In this document: piece after piece, positions 8,645 through 15,918 of the stretch
How the letters are laid out: each line of letters opens with the position of its first letter
How positions within the stretch are numbered: position 1 is the first letter of the stretch
Origin: Mycobacterium sp. Root135
Lineage (GTDB): Bacteria; Actinomycetota; Actinomycetes; Mycobacteriales; Mycobacteriaceae
Length of the DNA stretch: 64,000 nt
Direction: 5' to 3'
Assembly: GCF_001426545.1 (NCBI RefSeq)
Contig: NZ_LMEZ01000009.1
Coordinates: 549,524-613,523 of the forward strand
Program-made: the position numbers and the translations under genes
The notes under the pieces: model-generated
What the model saw: the letters and a program-made list of their open reading frames with translations, nothing else
Told to the model about the DNA's origin: nothing
Database searches by the model: none

Positions 8645-9185
8645 GAAACAACATCACCGCGGCCGCTCCGGCGGCTGGCAACAGTCCCAACAGCCCGACG
8701 CCACCGACGCCCCCGACTGGATCGCCGGACGCCTACCCGAGGGCTGGTTCTCGGGTGACCCCACGGTCGTCGTCGACCGTGAAGAGATCACCGTCATCGG
8801 CACGCTTCCCGTCACCGACGGCGAGGAGAGCGACGCCCGTGCCTCGGGTCGCGCCGCCCGCTTCCGGGAGGAGACCCGTTCGGAGCGAATGCGCATCGCC
8901 GACGAAGCCGAGCATCGTTACGGCCGCAAGGTGGCCTGGGGTGTTGAGGTCGGTTCTGAACGAATCTTGTTCACGCACATCGCCGTACCGGTCATGACGC
9001 GCCTGCGCCAGCCCGAACGCCAGGTGCTCGACACCCTGGTCGACGCAGGCGTGGCCCGCTCGCGCTCCGACGCGCTGGTCTGGTCGGTCCGACTCGTCGG
9101 CGAGCATGCCGACGAGTGGCTCGGCAAGCTGCGTGACGCGATGACCACGGTCGACGACCTCCGCGCCGAGGGCCCCAAGCTCTAA
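8643..9185 (+). CDS. Conserved hypothetical protein with ribbon-helix-helix-like C-terminus
   Basis: A 180-residue soluble protein. The N-terminus is polar (Gln/Asp-rich). The middle carries TVVVDREEITVIG followed by a charged helix rich in Arg/Glu (about residues 60-100). Residues about 125-160 (LVDAGVARSRSDAL and following) resemble the helix-turn-helix half of ribbon-helix-helix proteins. No catalytic motif is seen. The start lies inside a tandem octamer repeat, which fits an autoregulatory DNA-binding role, but that is inference. It faces the ABC exporter genes across a terminator hairpin. Confidence 0.6.
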   Translation: MKQHHRGRSGGWQQSQQPDATDAPDWIAGRLPEGWFSGDPTVVVDREEITVIGTLPVTDGEESDARASGRAARFREETRSERMRIADEAEHRYGRKVAWGVEVGSERILFTHIAVPVMTRLRQPERQVLDTLVDAGVARSRSDALVWSVRLVGEHADEWLGKLRDAMTTVDDLRAEGPKL

Positions 9186-9198
9186 CCCCCCCTCGCGA

Positions 9199-9243
9199 TT
9201 TCGGCGCGCTCGACCGCGGTGAGCGCGGATTTGCGCGCCGAAA
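9199..9243. terminator. Bidirectional hairpin between convergent genes
   Basis: Perfect 11-bp arms TTTCGGCGCGC (9199-9209) and GCGCGCCGAAA (9233-9243) lie in the 67-bp gap between the stops of two convergent genes. No U-tract, as is usual in mycobacteria. Confidence 0.6.
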
Positions 9244-9252
9244 CCGCGCTGG

Positions 9253-11154
9253 TCAGGCCTGGATCATCGACCAGTACTCGCCGTGGCGGGCGATCAACTC
9301 GTCGTGAGTGCCCCGCTCGACGATCCGCCCCGCCTCCATCACCAGGATGACGTCGGCGTCGCGGATCGTCGAAAGGCGGTGCGCGATGATGAAACTCGTC
9401 CGGTCCCGGCGAAGTTCGGCGGTGGCCTGCTGGATCAGCAGCTCGGTGCGGGTGTCGACGGAACTGGTGGCCTCGTCGAGGATCAGCAGGCTCGGCTGCG
9501 CCAGGATGGCCCTGGCGATGGTGATCAACTGCTTCTCGCCTGCGCTGATGTTGCCGCCGTCGTCGGTGATCCAGGTCTGATACCCCTTCGGCAGCGTCGC
9601 GACGAACCGGTCGACGTGGGCGGCCTTCGCCGCCTCGATCACCTGGTCCTCGTCGGCGTCGGGGCGGCCGTAGGCGATGTTGTCGTAGATGGTGCCGCCG
9701 AACAGCCAGGTGTCCTGAAGCACCATGCCGATGCTGGACCGCAGCGCGTGGCGGCTCATCGCGGTGACGTCGACGCCGTCGATCGTGATGCGTCCGGAGT
9801 CCACCTCGTAGAACCGCATCAGCAGGTTCACCAGTGTCGTCTTGCCTGCGCCGGTGGGGCCGACGATCGCCACGGTGCTGCCGGGTTCGGCCACCAGGGA
9901 CAGGTCCTCGATGATGGGCGTTCCCGGCCGGTACTCGAACCCGACGTGCTCGAAAACCACCCGTCCCGGTCCGCGCCGTTCAGGTGAGGAGTCCGTCGGG
10001 TCGGGTGTCTGCTCGTCGGTGTCAAGGAGGTCGAAAACCCGCTCGGCGCTGGCGATCCCGGACTGCAGCGTGTTGTACATCGACGCCACCTGCGTCAGCG
10101 GCTGGTTGAACTGGCGGACGTACTGGATGAAGGCCTGGATGCTGCCGAGCGAGATCTGGCCGGTCGCCACCTGCAACCCGCCGACGACGGCGACGGCGAC
10201 GTAACTGAGGTTGCCGACGAACGTCGTCGCGGGGGACACCAGGCCGGAGAGGAACTGGGCGCCGAAGCTGGCCTGGTACACCTCGTCGTTGAGTTCGCGG
10301 AACTTCTCCTCGGCGATGGCGCGGTGGCCGAAGGTCTTGACGACGGTGAACCCGCTGTAGGTCTCCTCGACGTGGGCGTTGAGACGCCCGGTGTTTCGCC
10401 ACTGCGCGATGAACTGATCCCGGCTGCGACGCGCGATGGTGCGCGTCGCCCACAACGACAACGGCACCGTGAACACCGTGATCAAGGCAAGCAGGGGCGA
10501 GATGGTCAGCATCATCACCAGCACCGCGACGACGGTCAGCATCGACGTCAGCAGCTGACTGATCGTCATCGACAACGACGACTGAATGTTGTCGACGTCG
10601 TTGGTCACCCGGCTCAGCACCTCGCCGCGTTGGCGAGAGTCGAAGTACGACAACGGAAGGCGATGCACCTTGTCTTCCACGTCGGAGCGCACCGCCACCA
10701 TCGTCCGCTGGATGATCACGTTGAGCAGCCGGGCCTGAATCCAGATCATCAGGGCGGCAACCAGGTACAACGCCAGCGCCAGCGACAACGTCCGGCCGAC
10801 GGCGCCGAAGTCGACGCCCTGCCCCGGAACCACGTCCATGCCGGACAGCAGGTCGGCGAAGGTGCCGTCGCCGCGCGCCCTCGCCGCCTCGATCGCCTGC
10901 TCCTTGGTGAGGCCTGCTGGCAGCCGGCGGCCGATGACCCCACTGAACAGCAGGTCGGTGGCGTGCCCAAGGATCAGCGGTCCGACCACGCCGATCCCGA
11001 TTCCGACGACGCCGAGCAGCAGCACGATGGCGGTCGGAACTCGTTGCGGGGTAAGCCTCCTCAGGAGCCGCACCGCAGAACCCCTGAAGTCCTTGGGGCG
11101 CTGCGTCGGCGCTTCGGTGGCCGCCCTGAGCTGGCGGCCCACCGGTCCGGTCAC
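9253..11154 (-). CDS. ABC exporter half-transporter, Rv1272c-like
   Basis: A 633-residue fused membrane/ATPase subunit. An N-terminal six-helix exporter domain (about residues 35-360, with the coupling-helix context YFDSRQRGEVLSRV) is followed by an ATPase domain with Walker A GPTGAGKTT, signature ISAGEKQ, Walker B LLILDEATS and the switch His in IAHRLS. The signature is a non-canonical SAGEK, while the partner has the canonical FSGGQ, which suggests an asymmetric heterodimer. The start is GTG 11154, overlapping the stop of the partner gene by GTGA. From memory, the M. tuberculosis pair Rv1273c/Rv1272c is placed identically. Substrate unknown; lipid or drug export is possible. Confidence 0.88.
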   Translation of the reverse strand: MTGPVGRQLRAATEAPTQRPKDFRGSAVRLLRRLTPQRVPTAIVLLLGVVGIGIGVVGPLILGHATDLLFSGVIGRRLPAGLTKEQAIEAARARGDGTFADLLSGMDVVPGQGVDFGAVGRTLSLALALYLVAALMIWIQARLLNVIIQRTMVAVRSDVEDKVHRLPLSYFDSRQRGEVLSRVTNDVDNIQSSLSMTISQLLTSMLTVVAVLVMMLTISPLLALITVFTVPLSLWATRTIARRSRDQFIAQWRNTGRLNAHVEETYSGFTVVKTFGHRAIAEEKFRELNDEVYQASFGAQFLSGLVSPATTFVGNLSYVAVAVVGGLQVATGQISLGSIQAFIQYVRQFNQPLTQVASMYNTLQSGIASAERVFDLLDTDEQTPDPTDSSPERRGPGRVVFEHVGFEYRPGTPIIEDLSLVAEPGSTVAIVGPTGAGKTTLVNLLMRFYEVDSGRITIDGVDVTAMSRHALRSSIGMVLQDTWLFGGTIYDNIAYGRPDADEDQVIEAAKAAHVDRFVATLPKGYQTWITDDGGNISAGEKQLITIARAILAQPSLLILDEATSSVDTRTELLIQQATAELRRDRTSFIIAHRLSTIRDADVILVMEAGRIVERGTHDELIARHGEYWSMIQA

Positions 11155-12884
11155 CGGGCCACTCCGGTAATCGCCTGGGAATCCGCGAATTCCGCGTACA
11201 CGGGGCAGTCGGCGAGCAGTGAATCGTGCGTGCCGACGCCGACGACGGCGCCGTCGTCGATCACGACGATCTGGTCGGCGTCCACCACCGTCGAGATGCG
11301 CTGCGAGACGATCACGACCGTCGCGTCGGCGGAGACCTCCGCCAGCGCGGCTCGGACGCGCGCGTCGGTGTGCACGTCGAGGGCGGAGAAGGCGTCGTCG
11401 AAGAGATAGACCGCCGGGCGGCGGATCACCGCACGCGCGATCGCGAGCCGTTGCCGCTGCCCGCCGGAGAAGTTGATGCCGCCCTGGGCGACCCGCATCT
11501 CCAACCCGTCGGCGTGCGCCGAGACGAAGGAGTCGGCCGACGCGACGCGCAACGCGGCCCACATCTCGTCGTCGCTGGCGTCGGCCTTGCCGTAGCGCAG
11601 GTTCTCGGCGACGGTCCCCGAGAACAGGAAGCCGCGTTGGGGGACCAGCCCGATCGTCGACCACAGCGCTTCGACGTCGTAGTGCCTCACGTCGACCCCG
11701 TCGACGGCGACGGAGCCCTCGGTGACGTCGAACAGACGACAGATCAGCGAGATCAGCGTCGACTTGCCGGAGCCCGTCGACCCCACCACGGCCGTCGTGG
11801 TTCCAGGCCGCGCCACCAGCGAAACCCCCTGCAGCACGGGACGGTCGGCGCCGGGATAACTGAAGGTGGCGTCGGCGATCTCGAGGGAGCCCCGTGCGAC
11901 GGCAGGGGTCTTGGGCGTCTCTGGACTGGTGATCGCGGGCGTGGTCGCGAGCACCTCGGTAATCCGCTCGGCGCACACCGACGCGCGCGGCAACATCACC
12001 AACAGGATCGTCGCCATCAGGACGGCCATCAGGATCTGCATGAAGTAGGACAGGAACGCGATCAGCGAGCCGACCTGCATCTCGCCCGAGTCGATGCGCA
12101 TGCCGCCGAACCAGATCAGCGCGACGCTGGACACGTTGATCACCAGCGTGGTGAACGGCAACATCAGGGCCTGCAGACGGCCGACCGTCATCGCGGTGTC
12201 GGCGAGGGCCTCGTTTGCCTCGCCGAACCTGGCGCGTTCGAACGGTTCCCTGGCGAACGCGCGGATCACTCGGATGCCGGCGAGCTGTTCGCGCATCACG
12301 CGGTTGATGCCGTCGATCTGGTGTTGCATGCGGCGGAAGATCGGCAGCAGCTTGGTGACGATCCAGTAGTTGGACAACCCGAGCAGCGGCACGCTGATCA
12401 TCAACAGCCACGACAGGCCGGCGTTCTGATGGATGGCCATCGCAATGCCGCCGATGCACATGATCGGCGCGGCGATCAGCATGGTGCACGTCATCTGCAG
12501 GAGCACCTGGATCTGCTGGACGTCGTTGGTCGTGCGGGTCAGCAGGGTCGGCGCGCCGAAGCGGGCTGTCTCCTCGGCGGACAACCCGGTCACGTGGTGG
12601 AACATCGCCGACCGCAGATCGCGGCCGAACCCCATGCCGACCCGCGAACCGAAGTAGACGGCACCGATCGCGCACAGCACCTGCAGGGCGGTGACCCCGA
12701 GCATCATCGCGCCGAGTTCGACGATGGTGGTGGTGTCACCCTTGGCGACGCCGTCGTCGATGATCGCCGCGTTGATCGTGGGTAGATACAACGACGCCAG
12801 CGTGCTGACCATTTGCAGTCCGCCGACGATGGCGACCGGGCCGCGGTACGGCCCCGCGTACCGTCGCAGCAACGCCCAGAGCAT
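11151..12884 (-). CDS. ABC exporter half-transporter, Rv1273c-like
   Basis: A 577-residue exporter subunit. Six-helix membrane domain in the first about 310 residues, then an ATPase domain with Walker A GSTGSGKST, signature NFSGGQRQR, Walker B AVYLFDDAFS and VSQRIS at the switch. Walker B has Asp-Asp (FDD) where the catalytic Glu is usual, so the nucleotide sites of the heterodimer are probably unequal. The start is ATG 12884. The downstream partner overlaps by 4 bases, giving a two-gene operon divergent from the lprB-lprC pair. Confidence 0.88.
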   Translation of the reverse strand: MLWALLRRYAGPYRGPVAIVGGLQMVSTLASLYLPTINAAIIDDGVAKGDTTTIVELGAMMLGVTALQVLCAIGAVYFGSRVGMGFGRDLRSAMFHHVTGLSAEETARFGAPTLLTRTTNDVQQIQVLLQMTCTMLIAAPIMCIGGIAMAIHQNAGLSWLLMISVPLLGLSNYWIVTKLLPIFRRMQHQIDGINRVMREQLAGIRVIRAFAREPFERARFGEANEALADTAMTVGRLQALMLPFTTLVINVSSVALIWFGGMRIDSGEMQVGSLIAFLSYFMQILMAVLMATILLVMLPRASVCAERITEVLATTPAITSPETPKTPAVARGSLEIADATFSYPGADRPVLQGVSLVARPGTTTAVVGSTGSGKSTLISLICRLFDVTEGSVAVDGVDVRHYDVEALWSTIGLVPQRGFLFSGTVAENLRYGKADASDDEMWAALRVASADSFVSAHADGLEMRVAQGGINFSGGQRQRLAIARAVIRRPAVYLFDDAFSALDVHTDARVRAALAEVSADATVVIVSQRISTVVDADQIVVIDDGAVVGVGTHDSLLADCPVYAEFADSQAITGVAR

Positions 12885-12988
12885 TCCGCAACTGTCGCAC
12901 ACCGACCTGCGCGCGCCCACACCCGTGGATTTCCTTAGAAAACTCCAGGTCAGTCGGCATGTCGGTGGTTGTGGCCCGAGGCTGCCGC

Positions 12989-13001
12989 TACAGTGTCGGG
13001 C
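12989..13001 (+). promoter_or_regulatory. Putative leaderless -10 box of lprB
   Basis: TACAGT (12989-12994) is followed by 7 bases and GTG 13002. The pattern matches leaderless starts elsewhere in the window and supports the GTG over the internal ATG 13029. Confidence 0.45.
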
Positions 13002-13568
13002 GTGACGGGAAGACGCGGCCACCGCAACATGAAGGCGTTGACGGTGCTTGCCGCCGCCGTGATTCCGCTGGTTGCGGCGTGCTCCGGCAGCTCGGACCAG
13101 CCGAGCGGCCCGGACGGGTCGTCCGCCCCGGCACCGGCTGCCGACGCCAAGCATGGAGCGATGTTTCCCGAGTGCGGCGGCATCACCGACGAGACGATGG
13201 CACAGCTGACCAAGGTCAACGGACTGGTCAACACGTCCAAGACGTCGGTCGGGTGCCAGTGGCTGCTCGGTGGCGGCATCCTCGGACCCCACTTCTCCTT
13301 CAACTGGTACCGGGGCAGCCCAATCGGCCGCGAGCGCAAGACCGAGGAACTGTCGCGCACCAGCGTGGAGGACATCAACATCGAAGGCCATGACGGGTTC
13401 ATCGCGATGAACGCCGACCCGACGCTGGGCACCTCGCTGTGCGAGATCGGCATCCAGTTCGACGACGACTTCATCGAGTGGTCGGTCAACTTCACCGAGA
13501 AGCCCTTTCCCGACGCCTGCGACGTCGCCAAGGAACTCACCCGCCAGTCGATCGTGAACTCGAAGTGA
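13002..13568 (+). CDS. lprB: LprB-like DUF3558 lipoprotein
   Basis: A 188-residue lipoprotein. A basic N-region (RRGHRN), a hydrophobic stretch and the lipobox LVAAC predict lipidation at C27. The mature part has a DUF3558 domain with cysteines (FPECGG, VGCQW, SLCEIG, DACDVAK) that probably form disulfides outside the membrane. The core GPHFSFNWYRGSPIGRERK closely resembles what I remember of M. tuberculosis LprB (Rv1274). The start is GTG 13002, favoured by the -10 box; ATG 13029 is an alternative. It overlaps lprC by GTGA. Confidence 0.85.
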   Translation: MTGRRGHRNMKALTVLAAAVIPLVAACSGSSDQPSGPDGSSAPAPAADAKHGAMFPECGGITDETMAQLTKVNGLVNTSKTSVGCQWLLGGGILGPHFSFNWYRGSPIGRERKTEELSRTSVEDINIEGHDGFIAMNADPTLGTSLCEIGIQFDDDFIEWSVNFTEKPFPDACDVAKELTRQSIVNSK

Positions 13569-14119
13569 GCGCGCCTAGAAGGGCGATGGCCGTCCTCGTC
13601 GCCATCCTGGCCACTCTGATGATGCTCGTCGGCTGTTCCCGCGACGTGTCCGGCCAGGCCGTCAAGGCGGGGTCAGGTGGCAACACCCCCCGCAACGACA
13701 ACTCCGCCAAGACCTACCCCAACCTGCTCAAGGAGTGCGACGTCCTGACGACCGACGTCCTCGCCAAGACCGTCGGCGCCGATCCGCTGGACATCCAGAG
13801 CACGTTCGTCGGCGCGCTGTGCCGCTGGCAGGCTCTCAATCCCGCCGGGCTGATCGACATCACCCGGTTCTGGTTCGAGCAGGGCAGTCTGGACAACGAG
13901 CGCAAGGTCGCCGACTTCCTGAAGTATCAGGTGGAGAGCCGATCGGTCGCGGGCGTGCAGTCGATCGTGATGAAGCCCAATGACGCCAGCGGTGCGTGCG
14001 GCGTGGCGAGCGACGCGGCAGGCGTGGTCGGGTGGTGGGTCAACCCGCAGGTGCCCGGCATCGACGCCTGCGGCATGGCGATCAAGTTGATGGAGCTGAC
14101 GCTCAACACCAACAACTAG
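13565..14119 (+). CDS. lprC: LprC-like DUF3558 lipoprotein
   Basis: A 184-residue lipoprotein beginning at GTG 13565, whose first base pairs overlap the lprB stop (GTGA). The signal ends in the lipobox LVGC with lipidation at C24. The mature DUF3558 domain has four cysteines (KECDVL, ALCRWQ, GACGVA, DACGMA). By position and sequence it is the counterpart of M. tuberculosis LprC (Rv1275). Function unknown; probably an outer-face cell-envelope protein made together with LprB. Confidence 0.82.
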   Translation: MSAPRRAMAVLVAILATLMMLVGCSRDVSGQAVKAGSGGNTPRNDNSAKTYPNLLKECDVLTTDVLAKTVGADPLDIQSTFVGALCRWQALNPAGLIDITRFWFEQGSLDNERKVADFLKYQVESRSVAGVQSIVMKPNDASGACGVASDAAGVVGWWVNPQVPGIDACGMAIKLMELTLNTNN

Positions 14120-14148
14120 CACCGACGAGCGCTCGCGCGAGGAGCCGA

Positions 14149-14652
14149 CTATCGCGGCACGTGGAAGTCGACCAGGGTCCCGCCGCCTAGTTCGAGCCGT
14201 GCCCATGGCAGCTGGGTCGTAAGGACCGCGATCGCTGACGTCGGGTACTTCTCGGTCATCCGTTCCAGTGCGTCGGCGTCGGAGCCCGCGCCGGCGAGGG
14301 CGAACGCCAGTGACGACGTCGTCGGCTCGTGGCCGACCACCAGCAGCGTCTCGACGCCGTCGTTGACGCCGTTGATCAGGCTGAGGACGGTGCCGGGCCG
14401 GGAGTCGTACAGATCCTCCTCGTAGCGGATGGTCGCCTCGATCCCGGTGCGCGCCAACGTCTCGCGCGTCCGTGTGGCCGTCGAGCACAACACGGCGTCG
14501 ACCTTCCCGGGGTTGGCCCTGATCCAGTCACCGGCCAGGGCGGCCTCCCTGATGCCCCGCGGAGCGAGTGGACGCTCGTGGTCGGCGACCCCGTCGGGGT
14601 AGTCGGACTTCGCGTGCCGGAGCAGCACCAGAGTGCGTACGGGTGTCGTCAT
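14149..14652 (-). CDS. SixA-like phosphohistidine phosphatase (histidine phosphatase superfamily)
   Basis: A 167-residue enzyme with the RHAKS motif (R12-H13, phospho-accepting His), an ATRTRET second conserved block and VVGHEPT with the second catalytic His. The short length fits the SixA branch, which removes phosphate from phosphohistidine or small substrates. The start ATG 14652 is chosen because TAACGT lies 7 bases before it (leaderless pattern); ATG 14658 and GTG 14670 are in frame upstream. It is the positional equivalent of Rv1276c, convergent with lprC and divergent from the nuclease pair. Confidence 0.85.
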   Translation of the reverse strand: MTTPVRTLVLLRHAKSDYPDGVADHERPLAPRGIREAALAGDWIRANPGKVDAVLCSTATRTRETLARTGIEATIRYEEDLYDSRPGTVLSLINGVNDGVETLLVVGHEPTTSSLAFALAGAGSDADALERMTEKYPTSAIAVLTTQLPWARLELGGGTLVDFHVPR

Positions 14653-14659
14653 CGACATC

Positions 14660-14665
14660 ACGTTA
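14660..14665 (-). promoter_or_regulatory. Putative -10 box of the SixA-like gene
   Basis: On the coding strand TAACGT is followed by 7 bases and ATG 14652, the leaderless arrangement. It overlaps an alternative GTG start. Confidence 0.4.
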
Positions 14666-14709
14666 CCCACATGCCGACCGAGGTCCGCTCAGTTGTCGGA
14701 GGGCGGACC

Positions 14710-14761
14710 TACACTCGCCATGCCCGTCAAAACGACGGCCCACGAGTAGAGAGCTGAGGAG
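14710..14761 (+). promoter_or_regulatory. -10 box and ribosome site of the SbcD-like gene
   Basis: TACACT (14710-14715) is a good mycobacterial -10 box. GAGGAG (14756-14761) lies 5 bases before ATG 14767. This gene thus has a leader of about 45 bases, unlike several leaderless neighbours. Confidence 0.4.
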
Positions 14762-14766
14762 TCCGG

Positions 14767-15918
14767 ATGCGCTTCCTGCACACCGCCGACTGGCAGCTCG
14801 GGATGACCCGCCACTTCCTGAACGGCGAGGCGCAGCCACGATATTCGGCCGCGCGCCGTGACGCCGTCGCCAGCCTCGGTGAGGTGGCGAAGGAGACGGG
14901 CGCGGAGTTCGTCGTCGTGGCCGGTGACGTCTTCGAGCACAACCAGCTGGCGCCGCGTGACGTCAGCCAGTCGTTGGAGGCCATGCGCGCCATCGGCGTC
15001 CCGGTGTATCTGCTTCCCGGCAACCATGATCCGCTCGACGCGTCGTCGGTCTACACCAGTGCGCTGTTCGCCGCGGAGCGGCCGGACAACGTCGTGGTGC
15101 TGGATCACGCCGGAACGTTCGAGGTGCGTCCCGGTCTCGAGATCGTCGCGGCGCCATGGCGTTCCAAGAAGCCGACGACCGACCTTCTCGGTGAGGTTCT
15201 CGAGGGGCTCACCCCCGACGGGGTGACCCGCATCGTCGTCGGGCACGGCGGCATGGATCTGTTCGAGCCGGACCGCGACAAGCCGGCCTTGATCCGGCTG
15301 GCCACCGTCGAGTCGGCACTGGAACGGGGAGCCGTGCACTACGTCGCCCTCGGCGACAAGCATTCCCGTACTCAGGTCGGGTCGACGGGCCGGATCTGGT
15401 ACTCGGGTTCCCAAGAGGTCACCAACTACGACCACATCGAACCCGATCCCGGACACGTCCTGGTGGTCGACGTCGACGAGCAGGACCCGGCCCACCCGGT
15501 GAAGGTCGACAGCCGCCGGGTCGGCCGGTGGAAGTTCGTCACCTTGCGCCATTCCGTCGACACCGCAAGGGAAGTCGTCGACGTGGACATCAATCTCGAC
15601 CAGCTGCCCGACAAGGAACGCACGGTCGTGCAGATCGCGTTGACGGGCACGTTGACGGTGACCGACAAGGCGGCGCTCGACGCCTGCCTGGACAAGTACG
15701 CCCGGTTGTTCGCCGCACTCGCGACCTGGGACAAGGAAACCGACCTCGCCGTCATGCCCGCCGACGGAGAGTTCGACGACCTTGGCATCGGTGGCTTCGC
15801 CGCAGCTGCGGTCGACGAGTTGGTGGCGACCGCACGCACCGACGGTGCGCAGGCCGACCACGCCAGGGCGGCGCTTGCGCTGCTGCTGCGCCTCACCGAT
15901 CGGGGGAACGCGGCATGA
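14767..15918 (+). CDS. SbcD-like metallophosphoesterase, DNA repair exonuclease subunit
   Basis: A 383-residue calcineurin-like phosphoesterase. Metal-ligand motifs in order: DWQLG (a variant of D-x-H, preceded by HTA), VVAGDVFE, LPGNHD, VVGHGG and ALGDKHS. This is the SbcD/Mre11 pattern, although the HTADWQ start differs slightly from the usual HTSDWH. It would form a nuclease complex with the SbcC-like ATPase encoded immediately downstream, to which it is coupled by an ATGA overlap. Positional match to Rv1277. Confidence 0.87.
   Translation: MRFLHTADWQLGMTRHFLNGEAQPRYSAARRDAVASLGEVAKETGAEFVVVAGDVFEHNQLAPRDVSQSLEAMRAIGVPVYLLPGNHDPLDASSVYTSALFAAERPDNVVVLDHAGTFEVRPGLEIVAAPWRSKKPTTDLLGEVLEGLTPDGVTRIVVGHGGMDLFEPDRDKPALIRLATVESALERGAVHYVALGDKHSRTQVGSTGRIWYSGSQEVTNYDHIEPDPGHVLVVDVDEQDPAHPVKVDSRRVGRWKFVTLRHSVDTAREVVDVDINLDQLPDKERTVVQIALTGTLTVTDKAALDACLDKYARLFAALATWDKETDLAVMPADGEFDDLGIGGFAAAAVDELVATARTDGAQADHARAALALLLRLTDRGNAA

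Noticed and set aside
9253..12675. A 1140-codon minus-strand frame suggesting a single full-length ABC exporter
   Set aside because: The first 507 codons are a shadow of the partner gene in another frame; the true subunit starts at GTG 11154 in a GTGA overlap.
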